Below, one piece after another: positions 25,230 through 34,523 of a stretch of DNA of 64,000 nt (position 1 is its first letter; each line of letters opens with the position of its first letter). The notes beneath the pieces were generated by a model. The model saw only the letters and a list, made by a program, of their open reading frames with translations, was not told the DNA's origin and did not search any database. Source of the DNA: Roseateles hydrophilus (GTDB taxonomy: Bacteria; Pseudomonadota; Gammaproteobacteria; Burkholderiales; Burkholderiaceae_C); NCBI RefSeq assembly GCF_026712245.1, contig NZ_JAPPUY010000001.1, positions 930,001 to 994,000 on the forward strand. Direction: 5' to 3'. The position numbers were made by a program, and so were the translations under genes.

Positions 25230-27607
25230 CAGAGCAGCTCCTTGGGGTTGAGGATCATCAGCACGCTGCCGTCACCCATCAGCGCCGAGCCGGCAAAGCC
25301 GGTCATGCCGCCGAGCACGCCTTCCAGGGGGCGCAGGATGATGTCGGAGGTGCCGTCGAATTCGTCGACCACCAGGCCCACGGGCTCGCCGCCCCAGCGC
25401 AGCACCAGCACGGCGTGCTCGCGCTCGGTGTTCAGGCGCTGCGGCTCGTCCATGCCCAGCAGTTCATTCAGGCTGCGCAGCGGCACGATGCGACCGCGCA
25501 GCACCACCGTTTGCGCCGACTTGAAGCGGTGGATGTCCTCGGCCGGCACGCGCACGGTCTCGACGATCAGGTCCATCGGCACGCCGAAGCGGCAGCCGGC
25601 CGAGCGGATCATCATCACGTGCGTGACCGCCATGGACAGCGGCAGCGTCAGGGTCAGCGTGGTGCCCTGGCCGCGTACGCTGTGCAACTGCACCGTGCCG
25701 TTGACCCGCTCCACCGCCGAGCGCACGACGTCCATGCCGACGCCGCGCCCCGACAGGTCCGAGATGCTCTCGGCCGTGGAGAAGCCCGGCAGGAAGATCA
25801 GCTGCGCCGCCTCGGCCTCGGTCAGTGCATCGGCACGGTCCGCCGGGATCAGGCCACGTTCCACGGCCTTGCTGCGCACGCGGGCGGTGTCGATGCCGGC
25901 GCCGTCATCGTTGATGTCCAGCACCACGCGGTCACCGTCCTGGCGGGCGCTCACACGCAGTGTGCCGTGGGCAGGCTTGCCGGCGGCCACGCGCACCTCG
26001 GGCGTCTCGATGCCGTGATCCAGGCTGTTGCGCAGGATGTGGATCAGCGGGTCGGCCAGGCTTTCGATGACGTTCTTGTCGGCCTCGGTGTCTTCACCCT
26101 CGATGACCAGTTGCACCTCCTTGCCCAGGCGCTTGGAGATGTCGCGCACCAGGCGGCCGAAGCGCTGGAACACCGTGCCCACCGGCAGCATGCGCACCTG
26201 CATGATGGCGTGCTGCATGTCCTCGGCGATGCGGTTGATGACGGCGTACTGGTTCTTGATCTCGCGGGCCAGCTCGCGCTGGCGGAAGTGCGTCTCGGCA
26301 CGCTGGGCCAGGTAGGGCAGGGCGTTCTTGGCCACCACCATCTCGCCGATGAGGTCCATCAGGCGGTCGATCTTGTCCTGCGCAACCTTCAAGACCTTGT
26401 GGCTGCCGCGCTCGGTGCTGGCCTCGTCGGGCAGGCTGCTGACCGTGCCGGCACTGGCGCTGGGCGCTGTGGCGATGCCGCGCGCGGCGGCGGGGGCGTC
26501 GGCAACGACCGGGCCCAGCGGGTGATGCTGGCGGGCCCAGCTGGCCAGTGCCGGTGCGCTGGCGTCGTCACTGGGCAGTGCGGTGCGAGCCTCCACCAGC
26601 GCCGCGCCGTCGACGCCCGGCAGGCCGCTGCGCAGGCCCAGCAGGTTGAGCAAGACCTGGCGGGCGGCGGCCACCGTGCCCCCGGTGGGCACCGGGCGCT
26701 GCAGCACGGCGATCTGGTCGCTCCAGAGCTGGGCCAGCCGCTGGGCCAGCAGCTGCTGGTGGGCGTCGTCCAGCTGTGGCGCGGCGGGCTCGGCGGGCAG
26801 CGTGACGATCTCGCACTGCTCGGGCACGTAGCGGAAGTGCTCCTGCAGATAGGCCTCGGGGCTGCTGCTCAGCATGAGGAAGCCGAGCTGGCAGCGGTAG
26901 CAGTCGAACGCGTCCAGCGGCCCCCAGTCGTCGGGCTTCAGCACCTCCATCGCGAGCAGACCCGGCGTGAGCTGGGCGAGCTTCCACGGGTCCTCGCCCT
27001 TGAAGAAGCACTCCGGCTCCGGCAGGTAGCGCAGCACGCAGTAGCCGGGCTTGGCGAGGGCCTGCCACTCGGGCTTCAGCGGGCTGGCCCAGGCCGGCAG
27101 CGGCGCGGCGGCGCTGGCGGGCACCGGCTTGACGGCGGGCGGCGCCGGCACGGCCGCAGGGGCCGCGGCGGCCTGTGAGGCCCGGGCCGGCGTGGCGACC
27201 GGGGCAGCTGCGGGGCCGCCGAGGAAGGCGCGCAGCGCTCGCGCCAGCTCCTGGGAGCGTGCCATCGCGTCGTCCGGCAGCTGGCCCTGGGCTGCGATCG
27301 CGTCGATCAGTTCGGCGCTGTGGTCCATCGCGGCAAACAGCGCGTCGGCCATCGCGGTGTTGTAGGTGAGCTTGCCGGAACGCACCTGGTCGAGCAGGTC
27401 CTCGCCGGCATGCACCACATGCTCCAGGGCGCCGAACTCGAACAGCCCGCAGTTGCCCTTGAGCGTGTGCACGGAGCGGAACAGGTCGTTCAGCAGGTCC
27501 GGTGCGTCGGGCCGGCGTTCGATGTCCAGCAGGCGCTGGCCGATGGCCTCGAGGCACTCGCGCGCCTCCAGCACGAACTGTTCGAGGATTTCGCTGCTGG
27601 TGTTCAT
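25229..27607 (-). CDS. cheA: Chemotaxis histidine kinase CheA
   Basis: Central kinase of the array, 792 residues, passing phosphate to CheY and CheB. Order of parts: N-terminal Hpt domain with the phosphorylated His in RSVHTLKGNC (H47), an Ala/Pro-rich linker (about 130-180), a middle domain with a YLPEPECFFKGEDPW region (about 190-290), the dimerisation helices (MVVAKNALPYLAQ), an ATPase domain with N box LRNSLDHGIE and G boxes DDGAGID and GRGVGMD, and a C-terminal CheW-like domain (RIVPLRSLNELLG). All kinase boxes are intact. The middle domain differs from E. coli P2 and is shared with kinases of alternative chemosensory systems, as far as I recall. Overlaps its neighbours by four bases and one base. 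Confidence 0.95.
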   Translation of the reverse strand: MNTSSEILEQFVLEARECLEAIGQRLLDIERRPDAPDLLNDLFRSVHTLKGNCGLFEFGALEHVVHAGEDLLDQVRSGKLTYNTAMADALFAAMDHSAELIDAIAAQGQLPDDAMARSQELARALRAFLGGPAAAPVATPARASQAAAAPAAVPAPPAVKPVPASAAAPLPAWASPLKPEWQALAKPGYCVLRYLPEPECFFKGEDPWKLAQLTPGLLAMEVLKPDDWGPLDAFDCYRCQLGFLMLSSSPEAYLQEHFRYVPEQCEIVTLPAEPAAPQLDDAHQQLLAQRLAQLWSDQIAVLQRPVPTGGTVAAARQVLLNLLGLRSGLPGVDGAALVEARTALPSDDASAPALASWARQHHPLGPVVADAPAAARGIATAPSASAGTVSSLPDEASTERGSHKVLKVAQDKIDRLMDLIGEMVVAKNALPYLAQRAETHFRQRELAREIKNQYAVINRIAEDMQHAIMQVRMLPVGTVFQRFGRLVRDISKRLGKEVQLVIEGEDTEADKNVIESLADPLIHILRNSLDHGIETPEVRVAAGKPAHGTLRVSARQDGDRVVLDINDDGAGIDTARVRSKAVERGLIPADRADALTEAEAAQLIFLPGFSTAESISDLSGRGVGMDVVRSAVERVNGTVQLHSVRGQGTTLTLTLPLSMAVTHVMMIRSAGCRFGVPMDLIVETVRVPAEDIHRFKSAQTVVLRGRIVPLRSLNELLGMDEPQRLNTEREHAVLVLRWGGEPVGLVVDEFDGTSDIILRPLEGVLGGMTGFAGSALMGDGSVLMILNPKELL

Positions 27608-28041
27608 CGTGCAACTCCAGGAATCGGGTGAGCGGCCGCGGCCTGCGCAGCGGCTTCGGCGTCGCCCAGCAACAGGGCCGCCGTCAGCACCAGCTCGGCA
27701 GGGCGGGTCGGCTTGACGAGGTAGCAGTTCGCGCCGGCGTCCTGCGCGGTCGAGGCATCCTGCAACTGCGCTTCGGTGGAGACCATCATCACGGGCGCCT
27801 GCTGCGAGGCTGGCAGACGGCGCAGTTCCCGCACGAAGCCGTAGCCGTCGAGCTTGGGCATGTTGACGTCCACCACATACAGGTCGAACGGGCGCACGGC
27901 GCCGGCGGCGATGACCTTCTCCACGGCCTCGAGGCCGTTGATCGCCTCGTCGGTCTGCCAGCCGGCGTCGCCCAGCAGCTTGCGGTGGTACATGCGGATG
28001 GTGGCCGCGTCATCGACCACGAGGATGCGAGCGGCAGTCAT
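27604..28041 (-). CDS. cheY: CheY-like response regulator (1)
   Basis: Receiver domain protein of 145 residues: acidic pair at D10/D11 (VVDDA), phospho-acceptor D58 in VVDVNMP, conserved Ser/Thr in MMVSTEAQ and Lys in YLVKPTRP. A C-terminal Ala-rich tail of about 20 residues extends past the domain. Overlaps cheA and cheR by four bases each. Together with the other CheY it gives the kinase two single-domain targets, which is common in arrays without CheZ. Confidence 0.92.
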   Translation of the reverse strand: MTAARILVVDDAATIRMYHRKLLGDAGWQTDEAINGLEAVEKVIAAGAVRPFDLYVVDVNMPKLDGYGFVRELRRLPASQQAPVMMVSTEAQLQDASTAQDAGANCYLVKPTRPAELVLTAALLLGDAEAAAQAAAAHPIPGVAR

Positions 28042-28919
28042 GGCGCCTCTCCTGTCAGGGGTTTTTGGTAGACCATGGCGTCGGCGAAGCGACGCACGCG
28101 GTACAGCGCGCTGATGCGGCTCATCGATTCCGAGTGCCCGAGGCAGATGAAGCCGCCCGGGCTGAGCGCGTCGTACATCGCCTCGGCGGCCGCGCGCCGC
28201 GAGACGTCATCGAAGTAGATGAGCAGGTTGCGGCAGAAGATCAGGTCGATGTCGCGGAAGCGCTGGGTGTCGGCCGGGTCGCTGAGGTTCACGCGTGAGA
28301 ACTCCACCGCCGCGACCAGGTCACGCGAGATGGCCCATTCGTTGTCGCCGCGCCGGGTGAAGTACTTGTCCAGCCAGTGCTTGGGCAGGTTGGCCACCGA
28401 GCGCGCGCTGTAGACGCCGCGCTGCGCCGCGTCCAGCACCTGGGTGTCGATGTCCGAGGACAGGATCTCGACATCGTGCCGGTTGATGCCGGGCCAGCGT
28501 TCCAGCAGGTGCATCGCGATGGAGTAGGGCTCCTCGCCGGTGGAAGACGGGATGGACCAGATGCGCAGCGGCTCGTTGCCGCGCTTGCGCGTGACCAGCT
28601 CGTCGAGCAGGTTGTTGCTCATGCAGTCGAACTGGTAGGACTCGCGCAGGAAGTAGGTCTCGTTGACCGTCATCGAGTTCACCAGGTGCTGCAACTCCAG
28701 GCCCTGCGACTCGAAGCGCAGCGCAATGAAGTACTCGCGGAAGCTGTTGGCGCCGGTGGCTTCCATGCGGTCCACGAGCCGCTTGTCGACGAAGTAGCGC
28801 TTGTTCTCGTCGAAGTGAATGCCGGTCTTGCGGTAGAAGAATTCCCTGAACTTCAGGAAGTCTGCATCCGTGACCGCACGCTCGACGCGCGCCGATGGGG
28901 TGCGCAGGGCTGAGGTCAT
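28038..28919 (-). CDS. cheR: Chemoreceptor methyltransferase CheR
   Basis: SAM-dependent methylation of glutamates on chemoreceptors, adjusting sensitivity. The 293 residues contain the N-terminal helical CheR domain (FREFFYRKTGIHF) and the methyltransferase domain with NETYFLRE, IPSSTGEEPYSIAM and FCRNLLIYFD, plus the closing GGFICLGHSESM. All family motifs are present. The start overlaps the HEAT-repeat gene by four bases. It pairs with CheB in the same operon. Confidence 0.94.
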   Translation of the reverse strand: MTSALRTPSARVERAVTDADFLKFREFFYRKTGIHFDENKRYFVDKRLVDRMEATGANSFREYFIALRFESQGLELQHLVNSMTVNETYFLRESYQFDCMSNNLLDELVTRKRGNEPLRIWSIPSSTGEEPYSIAMHLLERWPGINRHDVEILSSDIDTQVLDAAQRGVYSARSVANLPKHWLDKYFTRRGDNEWAISRDLVAAVEFSRVNLSDPADTQRFRDIDLIFCRNLLIYFDDVSRRAAAEAMYDALSPGGFICLGHSESMSRISALYRVRRFADAMVYQKPLTGEAP

Positions 28920-29539
28920 GACGTTTCAATCCTGCTGATGGCGACGTCGGCCGCGAACTGGATGAACGCGTCGCTGTCGAAGCGCTCGCGCGCGCTGCGC
29001 AAGGCAGGGAGGTCGGCCACGCTGCCCACTTCCGCGAGCACCTCCAGCGCTGCCGCGACGACGTTGATGTGCGACTCGTGGCGCAGCACCTGCTGCAGCC
29101 AGTGCGGCACCTGCGCGTGGCGCAGGTCGCCCATCAGGTTGACGCTGAAGATGCGCACGTCCGGGTCGGGGTCCAGCAGCAGCCGGTCCATGCACGGGGC
29201 CACCAGGTCCGGCATGGCGGCCAGCGCTTCGATGGCGCCGTTGCGCAAGCCGGCATCCTCGGTGCGCAGCAGCGGCAGCAGGGCTTGCACGGCGGCGTCG
29301 CTGGCGATGTGGCCCAGGCTGTTGAACAGGGCCTCGCGCACGCTGGGCTCGGTCTCGTGCGACAGGGCCTGGCCCAGGCTCAGCGCGGCATCGGGGAAGG
29401 CGGCGAGGTCGCGCGCGGCGTGCCGGCGTTGGCGCGGGTCGGCGTCGTTGAGTTGCTGTTGCAGCCCACGCAGGTCACGGGTGAGCTGACGAGGCTGAAC
29501 CGCGTGCAAGGGGGCAACAGGTGTCTTGCGCAGAGCCAT
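28916..29539 (-). CDS. HEAT-repeat protein of the chemosensory operon
   Basis: Helical-repeat protein of 207 residues made of about five HEAT/PBS-lyase-like repeats, for example EPSVREALFNSLGHI, DAGLRNGAIEALAAM and DPDVRIFSVNLMGDL. No enzyme motif, signal or membrane segment is seen. HEAT proteins of this size accompany some alternative chemosensory clusters, where they may dock receptors or regulators. The gene lies 14 bases after cheB and overlaps cheR by four bases, so it is made with the array. Confidence 0.85.
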   Translation of the reverse strand: MALRKTPVAPLHAVQPRQLTRDLRGLQQQLNDADPRQRRHAARDLAAFPDAALSLGQALSHETEPSVREALFNSLGHIASDAAVQALLPLLRTEDAGLRNGAIEALAAMPDLVAPCMDRLLLDPDPDVRIFSVNLMGDLRHAQVPHWLQQVLRHESHINVVAAALEVLAEVGSVADLPALRSARERFDSDAFIQFAADVAISRIETS

Positions 29540-29553
29540 GACGCATGCTCCTT

Positions 29554-30696
29554 TCAGTGCTTGCAGATCCAGTCGCGCAGCTGGTCGCTGACGCGGCTGG
29601 CGTGCAGGATGCGGTCGGCACCCTGGCGGTTGATGAGTTCCTGCGGCATGCCGAACACCACGGCGCTCTCGGCCGACTCGGCGATCGTGCGGCCGCCTTG
29701 CTGGTGCAGGCGCGCCATGCTGGCCGCACCGTCAAAGCCCATGCCGGTGAGCAGCACGCCGACGAGGCGATCCGCCGGCATCTGGCGCATCGCGCTGTCC
29801 ACCAGCACATCCACGCAGGGGTGCCAAGGCTGGGCCGGGGCCTCAGGCACCGGCTGTGCCACCAGCCGGCCCAGGCGCTCGGTAATCACCATGTCGTAGC
29901 CGCCGCGCGCGATGACGACCTGGCCGGGCTGCAAGGGCGTCGGGCCGTCGCATTCGCGCACCTCCAGCGCGCACAGCGAATCCATGCGTTGCGCGAAGGT
30001 GGAGGTGAACTGTGCGGGCATGTGCTGGCACACCAGCACCGGCCAGGGGAAGTCGGCCGGCAGGGCGGGCAGGATGTCTTCGAGCGTGCGCGGGCCGCCG
30101 GTGGACACGCCGATCAGCACCAGGCCGTCCGGGCGGCCCAGGTCGCGCAGCGCGTTCGGCGCGGCGGCCTGTTGGCGCGTGCCGGTGGCCGGCGTGCGGC
30201 CCGGGCCGGTGGCGCTGCCTGCCGGCGTCACGGGGCGGGCACGCAGGGGTGAGCGGGCGCGCGCCGGGTCCGGCCGCATGGCGCGCAGGGCGCTCGTGCG
30301 CACGCGGGCGGTGCTGGCGGTGCGCACCTTCTGCACCAGGTCGGCAGCGACTTCGTTCAGGTTCAGCGAGATGGTGCCGCCGGGCTTGGCGATGTAGTCG
30401 ACCGCGCCGAGCGCCAGCGCTTCCAGCGTGGGCAGGGCGGAGGCCGTCGTCAGGGACGACACCATGATCACCGGGGTCGGCCGCTGCGCCATCAGGAGCG
30501 ACAGCGCGGTCAGCCCATCCATCTCCGGCATGTTGACGTCAAGCGTCACAACGTCGGGCTCGAAGGTCTGTGCAAGCTCGATGCCCTCACGACCACTGCG
30601 CGCGGATTCAACCTCGAAGCCCGCTTCGCTGAGCACCTGACGCAAGACCTTGCGCATCAGCGCAGAGTCATCAACGACAAGAACCTTGTTGCCCAT
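29554..30696 (-). CDS. cheB: Chemoreceptor glutamate methylesterase CheB
   Basis: Response regulator with methylesterase/deamidase output, reversing CheR. Of 380 residues, the first 120 are a receiver (D53 in LDVNMP), then a long Ala/Arg/Pro-rich linker (about 125-185), then the esterase with Ser-His-Asp triad in GVSTGGP (S198), CQHMP (H225) and GMGFDGA (D322). The linker is longer than in E. coli CheB. It lies 16 bases after the triple-CheW gene and 14 before the HEAT gene. Confidence 0.94.
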   Translation of the reverse strand: MGNKVLVVDDSALMRKVLRQVLSEAGFEVESARSGREGIELAQTFEPDVVTLDVNMPEMDGLTALSLLMAQRPTPVIMVSSLTTASALPTLEALALGAVDYIAKPGGTISLNLNEVAADLVQKVRTASTARVRTSALRAMRPDPARARSPLRARPVTPAGSATGPGRTPATGTRQQAAAPNALRDLGRPDGLVLIGVSTGGPRTLEDILPALPADFPWPVLVCQHMPAQFTSTFAQRMDSLCALEVRECDGPTPLQPGQVVIARGGYDMVITERLGRLVAQPVPEAPAQPWHPCVDVLVDSAMRQMPADRLVGVLLTGMGFDGAASMARLHQQGGRTIAESAESAVVFGMPQELINRQGADRILHASRVSDQLRDWICKH

Positions 30697-30712
30697 GATG
30701 CGCTCCCCGTGC

Positions 30713-32332
30713 TCAGGCGGCCTGACGCTGCGGCTCGGGCAGCGGCTCGGCCAGGTCGCTGGCGGCCATGTCGAGGTTGGCTTGGGCTTGCCACTGCAGC
30801 AGTTGCGGCGGGTCGATCAGCATGATCAAGCGCTGCTGCTCGTCCAGCCGGGCGACCTCGCGGATCATGCGGCCCTGCGCGTCCGACAGCTGCGGCGCCG
30901 GGGCCAGGCAGTGGCGCGGCACGCGCAGCACCTCGGCGACCGAGTCGACGATGAATCCGGTGCGCTGCTCGCCGAGCGTGAACACCATGATGCGCTGCCG
31001 GTCGTTGCGGGCCAGCGGCTCCAGGCCCAGCCGGCTGCGCTGATCGATGACAGGCAGCACCGCACCGCGCAGGTTGATGACGCCCTCGACGAAGGCGGGC
31101 GTGCGCGGCACCTTGGTGAGCTGCTCGGGCACGCGCACGATCTCCTGCACGCACATGATGGGCACGCCGAACTCTTCGGCGCCGAGGCGGAAGATCACGA
31201 GCTGCAGGTCTTCCTGCATCGCGCTGTCCTTGGGCTTGTCCTGCATGCTGGACTCCACGGGTTGTTCAGGGGCTTGCTGCAAGGCACCGGCCAGCGCAGC
31301 GGCTTCGCGTACTTCTTCCAGGCCGATCAGGCGCGCCGAGGACAGCACCGACACCAGGCGGCGCCCGTCATCCAGCCGGCAGATCGCACTGAACTCGGCA
31401 AGCTGGCCGTCGCGGCTGAGCAGGTCGGGCACGTCGTCGCTGAGCGTTCGCGGCACGCTCAGCACTTCTTTCACGGCGTCGGTCACCAGGCCGACCGGGC
31501 CACAGCCGTCCAGGCTGACGACGACGATGCGCTGATGCTCGTCCTGCGCGGGCAGCCCCAGGCGGAACAGGCTGCGCAGGTCCACCAGCGGCAGCAGGCG
31601 CTGGCGCAGCGTGATGACGCCTCGCACATGGGCCGGTGCCTGCGGCAGCGCGGTCACGCTGTCGGGCAGCTGCACGATCTCCTGCACGTCCTCGATGGGC
31701 AGGGCGTACTCCTGGCCGGCGACGGTGAAGCTCACCATGCGCAGGTCCTGGTTCAGCGCATCGCCCTCGGCCGCGTCCAGCGAACGGCTCAGCGCCTCGC
31801 GGCCGCCGGTGTCCAGCGCGGTATCGCGGGGCTCGCGCATCACGCTGCGGAAGGCGCGTTGCACGAGCAGCTCAAAGTCCAGCACCATCAGCAGGTCGTC
31901 GTGGCCGTTGGCGCCGGGGCGGCGGATGAGGCCGGTCAGACAGTCGGTTTGCACGACGGACTGGATGCCTGCCGCGGGCTGCAGCTCACCGGGCTCGACG
32001 TGCAGCACGCTGAGCACGGTGTCCACCAGGAAGCCCAGCGCTTGACCGCAGTTGATGACCAGCGCGCGTGCGGCGTCGTTCTGCGCCAGGTCGGGCAGGC
32101 CGACGAGGCGCCGCAGGCTCATCAGCGGCAGCACGCGGCCGCGCAGATTGGCCAGGCCGAGCAGCGCGGCGGGGGCCAGCGGCAAGCGGGCGACTTCCGG
32201 CAGGCGGATGATTTCCTGCACCGGCCCCATGGGCACGGCGAACTTCTCGCCGGCCAGCTCGAAGCTGACGAACTGGCCGTCAGCCGGGGCCTGCAGTGCG
32301 CCCGGTGGGGCGCTGGAGTCCAGGGTGTCCAT
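30713..32332 (-). CDS. Triple CheW-domain coupling protein
   Basis: One 539-residue protein with three consecutive CheW domains, roughly residues 18-165, 195-345 and 375-520. Each has the same landmarks: FVSFELAGEKFAVPM / MVSFTVAGQEYALPI / LVIFRLGAEEFGVPI at the start, a V-Q-E-I-(I/V) helix, and a GLANLRGRVLPLM / GVITLRQRLLPLV / GVINLRGAVLPVI core. Normal CheW has one domain that couples receptors to CheA. A triple form could bridge several receptors or kinases. No separate cheW is seen in the operon. Confidence 0.92.
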   Translation of the reverse strand: MDTLDSSAPPGALQAPADGQFVSFELAGEKFAVPMGPVQEIIRLPEVARLPLAPAALLGLANLRGRVLPLMSLRRLVGLPDLAQNDAARALVINCGQALGFLVDTVLSVLHVEPGELQPAAGIQSVVQTDCLTGLIRRPGANGHDDLLMVLDFELLVQRAFRSVMREPRDTALDTGGREALSRSLDAAEGDALNQDLRMVSFTVAGQEYALPIEDVQEIVQLPDSVTALPQAPAHVRGVITLRQRLLPLVDLRSLFRLGLPAQDEHQRIVVVSLDGCGPVGLVTDAVKEVLSVPRTLSDDVPDLLSRDGQLAEFSAICRLDDGRRLVSVLSSARLIGLEEVREAAALAGALQQAPEQPVESSMQDKPKDSAMQEDLQLVIFRLGAEEFGVPIMCVQEIVRVPEQLTKVPRTPAFVEGVINLRGAVLPVIDQRSRLGLEPLARNDRQRIMVFTLGEQRTGFIVDSVAEVLRVPRHCLAPAPQLSDAQGRMIREVARLDEQQRLIMLIDPPQLLQWQAQANLDMAASDLAEPLPEPQRQAA

Positions 32333-32347
32333 GACGCCTCCCGGGGG

Positions 32348-34276
32348 TCAGTTGCTTTGCAGTTCGTCGGCGAGCGACGAGATCTCCTCGATCGCTGCGC
32401 TCAGCTCGTCTGCGCCTTGGCTCTGCTGCTTGGCGGCAGCCGCGGCCTGCTCGGCGGCCTTCTCGGCCTGCGCGGCGGCGGCGGAGATCTGGTCGACACC
32501 GGTGCGCACCTGGGCCAGCGCAGCCGAGATCTCGACCGCGCTTTGCGCCGTCGCCGCGTTGCCGGCTTCCACGGCCACAACGTCTTGCTCCATCCTCGAC
32601 AGGTTCTGCGTGACGCTGCGAGCCTTCTCCACCTCGGACTGGCCGGCGCTCATGATCTCGGACAGATCGCGGCCGACCAGAGCGATCTGGTCCTGGATGC
32701 TTTTCACGAGGTCTTTGATACGGTCAGCGTTCTCGGCTGAGTCGTGAGCCAGGTTGCGGATGTCGGTGGCCACGACCACGAAGCCCTTGCCGTACTCGCC
32801 GGCCCGCGCCGCCTCGATGCTGCCGTTGACGGCCAGCATGTTGGTCTGCACCGAGACCTGCGTGATGGCGTCGACGATCTTGTCGATCTTGCGGCTCACC
32901 AACTCCAGCTCCTTGATCTGCTGCATGCTGGTGCGGGTCGACTCGACGCCGTCGCTGATGCTGGTCACCAGCGAGTTGATGTGCCGGTTGTTCTCGCCCA
33001 TCAGGCTGCGGATGGCGGCCGCACGTTCCCGGGCATCGTTGGCGCGCTGTTCGGCGAGCTGGGCCGCCTTGCTGATCTGCGCGATGGCGGCCGCCGACTC
33101 GGTGGTGGCGCTGGCCTGGGTCTGTGCGCCTTTGCGGATCTGCTCGAGGGCCACCATGATCTGCGTGGCCGCGCGCGTGATCTCCTGCACCGTGCTGGAC
33201 AGCTCCTCCGCGGCGGAGGCCACTTCTTCAGCGCTCTTGGAGATGTCGGTGGAGTTCTTCAGCTCGTCGGCGATCTCGGAGAGGTTGGCGGCGGTCTGCT
33301 CGCACTCCGCGAGTGCAGCCGACTGCTCTTCCACCGTCTTGGCAGACTCCTCGCAGGCCGAGCTCTGCTCGGTCGACGCCGCCGCGATCTGCTCGGTGCC
33401 GCGCAGCGCTTGCTGGGCGGCGGCAGCGCTTTGCGCGGCAGCGGTGGCGATGGTGGTGGCGCCATTCACGATCTCCGCGGCGTCGATGCGGATGCGGTCC
33501 AGCTGCTCGGTGATGATGCGGCTCTTGTCGACCTCGGACTTGATGCTTTCGGCCGAGGTGTTGATGCCCGACGCGATGCTGGTCACCTCGGATTGGATCT
33601 GGCCCACCAGTTCCTGGATCTGCTTGGCGCTCTTCTCGCTCGTCTCGGCCAGGGTGCGCACTTCGTCGGCGACGACGGCAAAGCCCTTGCCATGCTGGCC
33701 GGCGCGTGCGGCCTCGATGGCTGCGTTCAGCGCCAGCAGGTTGGTCTGGTCGGCGATGCGGGCGACTGCCTTGACGATGTCGCCGATGTTGGCGGCCTGG
33801 CGCTCCAGCTCGCCGACCATCTTGACCGACTCGGCCTGGCGTTCGGCGGCAACGCCGACCGCCTGGATGGTGGCCGAGATCTCGGTGTTGACCTTGCCAG
33901 CCAGGTCGCGCATGCCTTCGGCCTTGGCCTGCGAGTCGCGGCAGGCTTCGAGCTGGCGCGTGAGCGCGCCGTTGACCTGCGTGATCGCGGCCAGCGATTC
34001 CTGCGCCGCACCGGCTGCCTCCTCGGCGCCGCTGGCGATCTGGTCGGTGGCGCGCTTGAGCTCTTCAGCGGCCGACGCGGCCTCGTTGATGCCGCTGGAC
34101 AGCTCGGTGCTGGCGCTGGCGATGCGCTCAGCGGCCTGCTGCTGTTTGGCCAGCGTGCGGGCACGGCGCCGATACAGCTCGGCGTCGCGGCTCATGTTCC
34201 GGCTCGGGCCCTTGGCGACCACCGCCGCCGGGCTCGAGGGTTGAAGGGCGTCCTTGTTTTTCATCACCAGCGACAT
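32348..34276 (-). CDS. Soluble chemoreceptor with two tandem signalling domains
   Basis: Chemoreceptor-like protein of 642 residues without any membrane segment, so it is cytoplasmic. It carries two complete signalling hairpin tips: [20 protein letters not shown] followed by [15 protein letters not shown] in the first half, and [20 protein letters not shown] followed by [14 protein letters not shown] in the second. The rest is coiled coil rich in Ala, Ser, Glu and Gln. No recognisable ligand-binding domain is seen. I chose ATG 34276, which has a GGAGAG Shine-Dalgarno sequence, over ATG 34330. It is the first gene of the operon. Confidence 0.9.
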   Translation of the reverse strand: MSLVMKNKDALQPSSPAAVVAKGPSRNMSRDAELYRRRARTLAKQQQAAERIASASTELSSGINEAASAAEELKRATDQIASGAEEAAGAAQESLAAITQVNGALTRQLEACRDSQAKAEGMRDLAGKVNTEISATIQAVGVAAERQAESVKMVGELERQAANIGDIVKAVARIADQTNLLALNAAIEAARAGQHGKGFAVVADEVRTLAETSEKSAKQIQELVGQIQSEVTSIASGINTSAESIKSEVDKSRIITEQLDRIRIDAAEIVNGATTIATAAAQSAAAAQQALRGTEQIAAASTEQSSACEESAKTVEEQSAALAECEQTAANLSEIADELKNSTDISKSAEEVASAAEELSSTVQEITRAATQIMVALEQIRKGAQTQASATTESAAAIAQISKAAQLAEQRANDARERAAAIRSLMGENNRHINSLVTSISDGVESTRTSMQQIKELELVSRKIDKIVDAITQVSVQTNMLAVNGSIEAARAGEYGKGFVVVATDIRNLAHDSAENADRIKDLVKSIQDQIALVGRDLSEIMSAGQSEVEKARSVTQNLSRMEQDVVAVEAGNAATAQSAVEISAALAQVRTGVDQISAAAAQAEKAAEQAAAAAKQQSQGADELSAAIEEISSLADELQSN

Positions 34277-34523
34277 TGCCACTCTCCTTGCTTCACGGTT
34301 GCCGGGCTGGCCGCTGCCGGGGTGTGTCATGAGGCACGGCCGTTCAAGTGATTGAATTGGGCGCCTGAATTGATAAAAAAGCTAGTAGAGGGTGCGTGAT
34401 TGGCAGGTGTGGCGAGATTTCCTGTGAAATAGTCTGCAAAAGCGCGCGCTGAAAACGATTCGAGCCCCGGTGGGGCGAATCAGTTTTGTTGTTTGTGGCG
34501 GCGCGGGGGTCCGCCTGCGGGGC
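34277..34523. other. Intergenic region upstream of the chemosensory operon
   Basis: It lies between the chemoreceptor start and the end of the aldo/keto reductase gene, both read leftwards. It is AT-richer than its surroundings around 34360-34440 and must hold the promoter of the ten-gene operon. I found no clear sigma-28 (flagellar) consensus there. The right part holds the terminator listed separately. Confidence 0.5.
34457..34481 (-). terminator. Terminator after the mal-amylase-reductase operon
   Basis: GATTCG (34457-34462) pairs with CGAATC (34476-34481) and CCCC with GGGG around GGT, with a two-base bulge. On the minus strand the hairpin is followed by GTTTTC. It lies 43 bases after the aldo/keto reductase stop and separates that operon from the chemosensory operon. 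Confidence 0.65.

Noticed and set aside
34277-34460. Sigma-28 (FliA) promoter before the chemosensory operon
   Set aside because: Neither TAAA-type -35 nor GCCGATAA-type -10 elements can be placed at the right spacing.
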